A DNA stretch of 64,000 nt from Buddleja alternifolia. Taxonomy: Eukaryota > Streptophyta > Magnoliopsida > Lamiales > Scrophulariaceae. This document shows, one piece after another, positions 58,101 to 64,000 of this stretch (position 1 is the stretch's first letter; every line of letters starts with the position of its first letter). The notes beneath the pieces are model-generated. The model was not told the origin of the DNA and did not search any database. It saw nothing but the letters and a program-made list of their open reading frames with translations. Both the position numbers and the translations under genes were made by a program. The stretch is from assembly GCA_019426215.1 (NCBI GenBank), contig CM033397.1, positions 25,422,480 to 25,486,479 on the forward strand. The letters run 5' to 3'.

Positions 58101-58385
58101 GTCACTAGAAAATTTAATTTCAAAGCCTTTATCACAGAATTGACTTATGCTTAGGAGATTATGTTTAAGACCCTCAACATAGTATACATCATTGATCATG
58201 ATGTTCCCCCTATGCATGATACCTATACCTTTAGTTTTACCTTTAGAATTATCACCGAATATAACTTGAGGACCATTGGTTGCACGATAGTTGATCAAGA
58301 GATCCTTTGATCCAGTCATGTGTCTCGATGATCCACTATCTATGTACCATACTGAAGCGTCGGTGTTGGCTCTAGGTACCTGCAT
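55134..58385 (-). CDS. Sirevirus pol polyprotein (protease, integrase, RT, RNase H), intact
   Basis: 1083 residues, the enzyme set that copies and inserts the element. The aspartic protease active site is D16-S-G. The GAG-pre-integrase zinc finger is H146, H151, C180, C183. The integrase catalytic triad is D211, D274, E310 with the usual 35-residue D-E spacing. RT follows integrase, which defines Ty1/copia, with Y769-V-D-D. RNase H has D-A-D-F-A-G, an A-E-A-E-Y motif and H-C-D-N-Q-S-A, and ends L-G-M-I-D-L-N-A. The start is the ATG in TGAATG, 14 bases after the gag stop and in a different frame. In the pol frame a TAA and this TGA lie just upstream. No lesion is visible, so this copy could encode active enzyme if pol is translated. 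Confidence 0.95.
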   Translation of the reverse strand: MQVPRANTDASVWYIDSGSSRHMTGSKDLLINYRATNGPQVIFGDNSKGKTKGIGIMHRGNIMINDVYYVEGLKHNLLSISQFCDKGFEIKFSSDLCEIIDVKTGSTKLKGRRTNNVYLVDWDSTLDNNPTCFVAKNQNELGWLWHRKMNHLNFKTISQLISLNLVEGLPKGSFNKDRLCDACQMGKQVKSSFKKKLHLSTSRILELLHLDLFGPIQIMSVSGKKYSLVIVDDFSRYTWVEFLASKDETSAKLTSLIRQLQNSKDLKVTRIRSDRGTEFTNHIVEKFCKDFGILHEYSAPRTPQQNGVAERRNRTLKEAARTMLAESKMPQRLWAEAINTACYTQNRCMINKQHEKTPYELWKGRKPNVSYFHVFGSKCFIHNNGSQSLKTFDPKADEGIFLGYAKNGKSFRILNKVKSKVEESIHVVFDDANQEPSKVNINDAGIEDLSQQASQINLCDDSDIDEDNEIIVPNPKTTRKDINDDIARNADDHEGNVHQEQIQTINTEAPTQGIGQAPAQFNQTLDQSLNSFQPDRKWLRDHPPELIIGDIGAPVRTRAATINEAMFASFLSQMEPKKVDEALNDPSWIEAMQEELNQFERNEVWTLVPRPTHQGVIGTRWVYRNKMDENGIVIRNKARLVAQGYCQEEGIDFDETYAPVARLEAIRMFLAFAAFNKFTVYQMDVKSAFLNGKLQEEVYVEQPPGFINNHGKSMVYKLDKALYGLKQAPRAWYDTLSIFLIGKGFSKGSVDTTLFKITHNGDILLVQIYVDDIIFGSTNKRLCEKFSKMMQDQFEMSMMGELTFFLGLQVKQLPNGIFINQTKYTRDMIKKFGMENASPSKIPMSQTLKLDRDDNGKKIDITNYRGIIGSLLYLTASRPDIMFSVCMCARFQADPRESHLIAAKRILKYLKGTQNVGLWYPRDSPFELIGYSDADFAGCKIDRKSTSGTCQFLGDRLISWHSKKQQSIATSTAEAEYVAAGSCCAQILWMRQQLRDYGIILDPTPIHCDNQSALAMTQNPVLHSRTKHIDIRYHFLRDHVQKKDISMHFIGTEKQLADIFTKALNEQRFLTLRSELGMIDLNA

Positions 58386-58399
58386 TCAAAAGGGCAGAT

Positions 58400-60613
58400 C
58401 TAATTTCCTTTAGGTACCCATTTTGTTTTGGGTCCTTCTTTGTTAGTGACGTGAATTAGATTTTTCGGAACCCATATTTGCCTTGTCTTCACTATGGGAG
58501 AAAGATTGGCCTTCTTGGGTTTCGTTTTGAGTTGCATACTTTTTCTAGATGTATAGAAATATCCTTGATTATAGTAATAATCATAATCGTAATCATAATT
58601 ATCATAGTGTTGATAATATGAACTGGATTGTTTTGGATATAGACGTTTGATTCTGTTTGGTACTGGCTTAGGATGCACTTTTGGTGCGGGACGCTTAACG
58701 TTTGATTCACTGGCAGAAAATATCTCCTTAGCTTTTTGAGCGTTTGGATATATTTTCTTTTGTGAGACATTCGCTTTGGTCTTTCCTTTGCCTGAGTCAG
58801 TGTTGACTTTATCATTAGCTTTTGTACCAGTATTTGTTGATTCATTCAGCGTTTGTCTGATTGAACTTTCTTCAACAAAGATTACACCTTTTCCTTTGTT
58901 GATTGTTGTAACATTGGACGCTTTGGCTTTATAACTAAATTTATCAAAACCTAGACCGGTCTTTTCACCAAATGCCCTGGTTACTTTAGTCACATTATCT
59001 AGCGTTCTAGACGCTTTTGATAATGAAGAGATAAGCTGCTCTGATTTGGCAAGTTTAGCGACCATTTCAGCTTCTCTTTTGACTATTATATCAAGATCAC
59101 CTTTTAGCTGAGTAATTTCACTCTCGAGTGATTGGTTTTTCTCAATGCACTGTTGCTGAATTTGCAACTCTGCTTTGAGCGTTAAGTTATCACTTCTGAG
59201 TGCTGAAATAATACAATGGTGATTTTGGAATAATTTGGTGGCATCTTGACAATCTGTATAATATTCCTTTACTTTGTCAAGTAATTCATCATAAGAGAGA
59301 GGATGATACAAATCAGTGGTTACCTCAGATGGTAAGTCGTTAGATGCTTCATTTTCTCTTGCCATGAGACAAATGAATGCTGAGTCCTTTGATGGTTCAT
59401 CATCGCTGCTTTCATCTGATGATTCCAAGTCCTCTTCAGGCGTATAGAGAGGTTCTGATTCTGCTAGCAAGCCTTGTTGTCTCAGGTTGCTCCTGAATTG
59501 GTTTCTATCCGCGTGATCTTGCTTTGTAGGTTTAGACACACTTGGATATGGGCAATTAACTTGGAAATGCCCTGGTCTCCTGCAGTTGTAACAAAGATTG
59601 GTCTTCATCTTTTGTTCGTTTGTTAATCTTGTGGATCGTTGGTTTAACGCTGCAGGCGCTGAGAGATCTTGCTGAGAAGGAGTTTGATATTGAATTGGCG
59701 CTAGGGAGGAGGACGCAGGATAGTGAGGCGCTTGATATTGTGGTTGTATTTGAGGAAGCGCTTGATATGAACTTTGTCCTGGGTGCTTAGGACTGTTTCC
59801 CTTCTTTTCATATTTCAGGAATTTCCTGAATCTATTTAGAAGCGCCAGTTCTTCTTCCTCACTTATATCCGAACCTTTTTCTTTGATAGGTTTTCCTTTG
59901 ATTGATGCCATTAGCGCTCCAGATTCGATCACTGGATTACTTACTGCATCACTGGCCGAATTCAGCTCAAACTCAAATGCTTTGAGTTCTGAAAAAGCAT
60001 CTTCTGGAGTTAGGCTGTCCAGATTGTTTGATTCTCTCATTGCAGTTGTTTTCATCAGGAATCTGCTTGGAAGACTTCTAAAGATTTTGACCACTGTTTC
60101 TCGATTTTGTAGCTCCATACCCAGAGATGTTAGTTCAGTGACAAGGGCTGTAAACCTCATGTCTAATTGCTCTAGCGTCTCATTAGGTAGCATCTTGAAG
60201 CCGTTGAATTTTTCTTTGGCAATTGATAATTTGTTTTCCTTTATTTGTGCTGAGCCACCACAAATAGTAGCCAACTTATCCCAAATTTCTTTAGTTGTAT
60301 TGCATGATTTGACTTTGTTGAATAAGTTGTCATTGTCACCAATGGCTGTGTATAATGCATTCCGACCGACATTGTCTAGATTGGCTCGTCGACGCTCATC
60401 GGTGGACCATTCTTGTTTGGGCTTCTCCACATAACCGTCAGGTGTTTCTTCTGTGGCTTCGGGCGCTCTGGTGATAACTTTGTATATTTTGATTGGCCCA
60501 TCTGAAATGATATCACACATTTCATCATCACATGAACACAAATAAGTAAACGCTTTGACCTTCCAAGAGTCATAATTTGACTCGGTCAACTTGGGAACTT
60601 TAGAGAATGCCAT
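58400..60613 (-). CDS. Sirevirus gag (nucleocapsid protein), intact
   Basis: 737 residues, starting M-A-F-S-K-V-P-K-L at 60613, about 120 bases after the primer site. The N-terminal copia gag domain (E-S-N-Y-D-S-W) covers about residues 1-240 and would form the particle. A P/Q-rich linker follows. The zinc knuckle C341-Y-N-C-x4-G-H-x4-C binds RNA. An acidic stretch (E-E-D-L-E-S-S-D-E-S-S-D-D-E) and a coiled coil at about 460-545 form the long C-terminal extension typical of Sireviruses. That extension has been linked to dynein-light-chain-type partners in the lineage. The tail has a K-rich segment and Y/D repeats. The stop is TAG at 58402-58400. Far longer than ordinary copia gag (~300 residues), but normal for a Sirevirus. 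Confidence 0.95.
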   Translation of the reverse strand: MAFSKVPKLTESNYDSWKVKAFTYLCSCDDEMCDIISDGPIKIYKVITRAPEATEETPDGYVEKPKQEWSTDERRRANLDNVGRNALYTAIGDNDNLFNKVKSCNTTKEIWDKLATICGGSAQIKENKLSIAKEKFNGFKMLPNETLEQLDMRFTALVTELTSLGMELQNRETVVKIFRSLPSRFLMKTTAMRESNNLDSLTPEDAFSELKAFEFELNSASDAVSNPVIESGALMASIKGKPIKEKGSDISEEEELALLNRFRKFLKYEKKGNSPKHPGQSSYQALPQIQPQYQAPHYPASSSLAPIQYQTPSQQDLSAPAALNQRSTRLTNEQKMKTNLCYNCRRPGHFQVNCPYPSVSKPTKQDHADRNQFRSNLRQQGLLAESEPLYTPEEDLESSDESSDDEPSKDSAFICLMARENEASNDLPSEVTTDLYHPLSYDELLDKVKEYYTDCQDATKLFQNHHCIISALRSDNLTLKAELQIQQQCIEKNQSLESEITQLKGDLDIIVKREAEMVAKLAKSEQLISSLSKASRTLDNVTKVTRAFGEKTGLGFDKFSYKAKASNVTTINKGKGVIFVEESSIRQTLNESTNTGTKANDKVNTDSGKGKTKANVSQKKIYPNAQKAKEIFSASESNVKRPAPKVHPKPVPNRIKRLYPKQSSSYYQHYDNYDYDYDYYYNQGYFYTSRKSMQLKTKPKKANLSPIVKTRQIWVPKNLIHVTNKEGPKTKWVPKGN

Positions 60614-60730
60614 GAAGAATTTAAAGTAATTTTAAAGCGACTATAAAGAAGAAATTTTTTTTTTTTTTAAAAAAAAAATGGATCTGAACAAGCAGTTACG
60701 CTTGGAAACGCTTAGGTTTCAACTTCAACC

Positions 60731-60742
60731 GCTCTGATACCA
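60731..60742 (-). other. Primer-binding site, tRNA-iMet type (Sirevirus C)
   Basis: On the minus strand TGGTATCAGAGC lies three bases inside the 5' LTR. Confidence 0.93.
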
Positions 60743-60744
60743 CT

Positions 60745-62509
60745 TGTTGGTCCCAAGTGGTATACGAAAGGGTCTAGAAGGGGGGGGGGGGGTTGAATAG
60801 ACCCTGAAGTCTTTTTCGACTTCTTAAAAATTCGTATCACTTTGAAGTATTTGAACGCTTGACAAGTTTAAGCGCTGGATGTGGCGCTTGAGAAACGTTA
60901 ACTTAGACTCGGTGATTTCAACGCTTACCAAAGTAGGGCAGAGTTTAGTCACTAAATCAGAGTTAGCACAGCGGAAGTATTTTATAGCTTAGCGTTCGGT
61001 TAATTAATCGAAAGTAGTCGCTTAGTTGTTTTAAGACTTTATCAGAATGTATGCAATATGAATAGTAAATCAGTAAACAATGAATGCTTAAAGAGGTAAA
61101 TGACACAAGATATTTGTAAGGTTCACTGGGTGATGTAATCCCAGCTACGTCCTTCTTCTCCTTTTATCAGGGAGGTTTTTCCACTATGATGATTATCGAA
61201 GAGTCACACAGAGACTTCTACAAGATAGAGGGAGATTGGATATGATCTCGGAACTCCTTGGTCACACAGATTTCAGCTCCACTAAAGACCTTCTATCCCC
61301 TTGCTTCTTTCACTCAGAAATGGTGCAAGTTACTCTTGATCTCGGAACTCCTTGGTCACACAGATTTCAGCTCCAATAGAGATCAACTTCAACAAGCTTC
61401 TTTTACACAAAAATATTGCTTGCAAGTCAACCAGCTTTCTCACTCAGATGAAAGGTGTTGATGGTTTTGATCACGGGTTTGTTTGTTTTTGGAAAGTTCA
61501 AACAACTTGGGGATATCTCAATGGTAGTATAGGTTCTTCTTAAAAAGAGATTTGAGATATGGGTGACTGTGTCTGGAATATTTGTGAAAAGCTTATATGG
61601 ATATTTGGCTATGATTTTCAGTAAGCTTTTCTTTCAACAAAGTAGGTATTTTTTTTGCCTTTTTTTTGTGTGTGTTTTACTTGTTTGTTGAAAGAGCTAT
61701 TTATAAGGTATTGGTGGTTTTTTGTCCGTTTGACACGGTTGGAGTCTCGTTTCCCCAAACATTCCTTGAGTTCAGACATTTCTAACTTTGGGTATACTTA
61801 ATTAGTTAGGCATGTTCTTGGTTTCATAACTTCTGACAGTTTCGGTCAAAAGAATGGCTTACCCATACGTTATAGTGCTTATATTTTAATAGCACTTATC
61901 CGACTTTTAATGCATCTTGTCTTATTTCCGTTGGAAATAATTCATCCGTTTGATTCATGCATTTTTAAGTCTTTGGATGGTTTTGGGTTTGAGTTTTCAG
62001 GTTACGTTCTTTGTAGGTTGTGTTGGTTTAACCTTTTGGACGCTTGCTGAAGAGAATAGTTATTCTCGTGTATTGGACAGACGCTTGGACTGATCCTGAG
62101 TTTCTTCTCTTTATTTCAGACGCTTACTCTTCAATCTTGTCTTGATGGTCTTACTGAGAATTCCGTCATTCCACTTGATGTTGAGTATTCGGCCTGAGTT
62201 ATCCATTTTTAGTTTGAGCACTGGGATAATCCCTAAAGCGTTTGACGGACGCTTCAAGATATCTTTATCTATTGTAGCTTCAGACGCTTGATCTTCACCT
62301 TCATCACTTGGTAGACTCACCCAGAATTTTCCTAAGTGATTTAGTGTCACATACTTAGTGAATTCTACAAAGATAAATACTATAAGCCTAAGATAAATAA
62401 GCTTTCAGGTACTTATACATAACATTCTATGAAAGCTTTTACACTTTTCGGGGTCTAACAGGAAGTCCTATTTGTCATCATCAAAACATCTAATATGAAA
62501 TTCCTAACA
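60745..62509 (-). repeat. 5' LTR of Sirevirus C
   Basis: 1765 bp. TATA box on the minus strand at 61697-61705 (TATAAATAG). It contains an unusually long G-run at 60781-60792 compared with 7-9 G in the other LTRs. Confidence 0.96.
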
Positions 62510-62514
62510 CATAT
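62510..62514. repeat. Target-site duplication CATAT, right side
   Basis: Pairs with 48183-48187. Confidence 0.92.
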
Positions 62515-62740
62515 TATCAACAAGTGTCTAGTATAAATCAGATTTTTCTTCAAACTTAAACTAAAATTTGTCAACATTTTGCGCGACTGCACGAGAAAGT
62601 CTATAACGCATTGTAAGATGCTCGGAATTATAAATCATTTTTGAAAGTAGACACATAGGCTTTTTGAAAATGTACGGAACATTATAAATAAACATATAGT
62701 AAGAAACAGTTTATTATTTAAACATCGGCTATAATGTATT
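62510..62740 (+). repeat. 178-bp tandem repeat array, right part
   Basis: Resumes the unit cut by Sirevirus C (CATATTATCAACAAGTGTCT onward). A further, more diverged unit begins near 62677 (GAACATTATAAATAAACAT). Divergence rises toward the right, then the array fades. Confidence 0.8.
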
Positions 62741-63100
62741 AGTTTGACGTGACTTAACGTTTTAACAATACTTCAACTTAGTCGTAGTAATACTACCGAT
62801 TACATGTATAGATTATGTATTCTATTAACCAATCATCAATATATTTAATTTTTAATAATACTTCGTCTTAGTTGAAGTAATACTGCGGATTATATGTAAA
62901 AATGTTATGTATTCTATTAGCTCATACTTACCGTACAATGTACCTATACTTCAACATATTTAAGTTTTAACAATATTTCGTCTTAGTTGTAATAACACTA
63001 CTAGTTACATGTACAGATACTATGTATTCTATTGACTCATACTTCTGGTAATATGTACCTATACTTCAACATATTTAAGTTATAACAATACTTCGTCTAA
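62741..63100 (+). repeat. ~115-120-bp tandem repeat
   Basis: Three to four imperfect units, each with AACAATACTTCGTCTTAGTTG, then AATACTACCGATTACATGTA and TATGTATTCTATT. Starts are near 62764, 62855, 62966 and 63085. Very AT-rich, no coding potential. Confidence 0.7.
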
Positions 63101-63101
63101 C

Positions 63102-63340
63102 ATGTACTAATACTACCGAATATATGTACACATACTATGTACTAATACTACCGAATATATGTACACATACTATGTACTAATACTACCGAATATATGTACA
63201 CATACTATGTACTAATAATACCGAATATATGTACACATACTATGTACTAATACACCGAATATATGTACACCTACTAAGTACTAATATGACCATATACATG
63301 TACACATTCTATGTACTAATACTACTGAATATATGTCACT
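63102..63340 (+). repeat. 35-bp tandem repeat
   Basis: About seven units of ATGTACTAATACTACCGAAT followed by ATATGTACACATACT. The first four are nearly identical and the last ones drift. The motif ACTACCGAATATATGTAC also resembles part of the preceding ~115-bp unit, so it may have arisen from it. Confidence 0.88.
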
Positions 63341-63344
63341 ATAC

Positions 63345-63870
63345 TTCCAATGTATTGTACGAATACTTCAATTTACCTGTCACACTACTTCATCTGTATT
63401 ATACAAATACTTCCATTTAATTGTCAATACTTCCTACATATTGTAAGAATCACTACTTCTTCAGTATTGTACCAATACTTTCAATTAACTGTCACACTAC
63501 TTCCTTGGTATTGTACCAATACTTCCATTTAACTATCACAATACTTCATATATATTGTACTAATACTTCCATTTAACTGTCACAATACTTCATTTGTATT
63601 TTACCTATACATCCATTTAACTGTCACACTTCTTCCTTTGTATTGTACCATATATTTCTGTCACAATTCTTCCTTTGTATTGTACTTATACTTCTATTTA
63701 ACTGTCATACTACTTCCTCTGTATTATACCAATACTTTCATTTAATTGTCACAATACTTCATATGTACTGTACGAGTACTTCAATTTAACTATCACACTA
63801 CTTCATTTGTATTGTATCAATACTTTCAGTTAAATGGAACAATACTTTCTCTGTATTGTACCAATACTTC
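63345..63870 (+). repeat. ~44-bp tandem repeat
   Basis: About eleven or twelve diverged units of TGTATTGTACCAATACTTCC followed by ATTTAACTGTCACACTACTTCCT(T/C). The frames of 60-63 codons seen here follow the repeat and are not genes. 63871-64000 is AT-rich with nothing recognised. Confidence 0.88.
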
Positions 63871-64000
63871 AATTGGTAGTATGTGGTAATATAACAGAAA
63901 CTATTGTTATGTAGAACTAATAGAGTAGATGTTTGGGCGCCATTTTAATGTAATAGAATCTATGAGAATCTTTTCTAATAAATAAGGTCGATTTTATTTA

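Larger units (their letters stand above)
48188..62509 (-). mobile_element. Sirevirus C: near-intact Ty1/copia (SIRE/Maximus) retrotransposon
   Basis: 14.3 kb on the minus strand with LTRs of ~1.76 kb, a perfect CATAT target duplication, a tRNA-iMet primer site and a PPT. Gag (737 codons) and pol (1083 codons) are open. Only ORF3 is split, by one missing base in a C-run. The LTRs differ at few sites by eye (about 1%), so it is a young insertion. It faces Sirevirus A tail to tail. Confidence 0.96.

Overview
This is plant nuclear DNA, most likely from a eudicot, and almost all of it is transposable-element sequence. The evidence is the element types present: an Athila/Tat-type Ty3/gypsy element with a tRNA-Asp primer site, Sirevirus-type Ty1/copia elements with tRNA-iMet primer sites, an L1-type LINE tail and tRNA-derived SINEs. 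I found no intact host gene, rRNA or tRNA gene. Gene-poor, nested and tandem-repeat-rich DNA of this kind is typical of heterochromatin. The species cannot be named from this window.

Layout. 1-2383: a copia-type element with two LTRs and no coding capacity, its 5' edge cut by the window. 2384-4737: an inverted LTR remnant, a 220-bp tandem duplication and a 5'-truncated LINE. 5399-6382: a candidate DNA-transposon MITE. 6861-19937: a complete 13.1-kb Athila-like element on the minus strand with a perfect 5-bp target duplication (ATAAG). Its order, in its own sense, is LTR, tRNA-Asp PBS, gag-protease-RT, RNase H, integrase, 3' env-like ORF, PPT, LTR. Its genes carry at least seven frameshifts. 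19943-25204: intergenic DNA with two SINEs (both with target duplications), a long-inverted-repeat/LTR-like composite, an exon-like fragment and part of an old copia LTR.

25205-62509: two near-identical ~14.3-kb Sireviruses facing each other tail to tail, A on plus (25205-39473) and C on minus (48188-62509). Each carries gag, pol and a large third ORF. C has intact gag and pol and a once-frameshifted ORF3. A has a lesion in every gene. Between them lies a 7.5-kb tandem duplication (36018-43527 and 43531-51042) covering the 3' end of A, a 1.2-kb spacer and the 3' end of C. The target duplications show the nesting. A interrupted an old copia LTR: GAAGA lies before A at 25200 and after the third LTR at 46980. 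C interrupted a ~178-bp tandem array inside that old element: CATAT at 48183 and 62510. The central 39.5-45.6 kb is full of single-base deletions, so either decay or poor assembly is possible there.

62510-63870: the interrupted 178-bp array resumes and is followed by three further tandem-repeat blocks (about 115-120, 35 and 44 bp).

No unknown multi-gene system is evident. The most unusual signals are the duplicated tail-to-tail Sirevirus structure, short CpG-containing motifs that recur across LTR, coding and non-coding parts of both element families (GGCGCC palindromes in the Athila element, AAGCGTC in the Sireviruses), a gag-pol junction that simple frameshifting cannot explain, and a large ORF3 without visible membrane signals.
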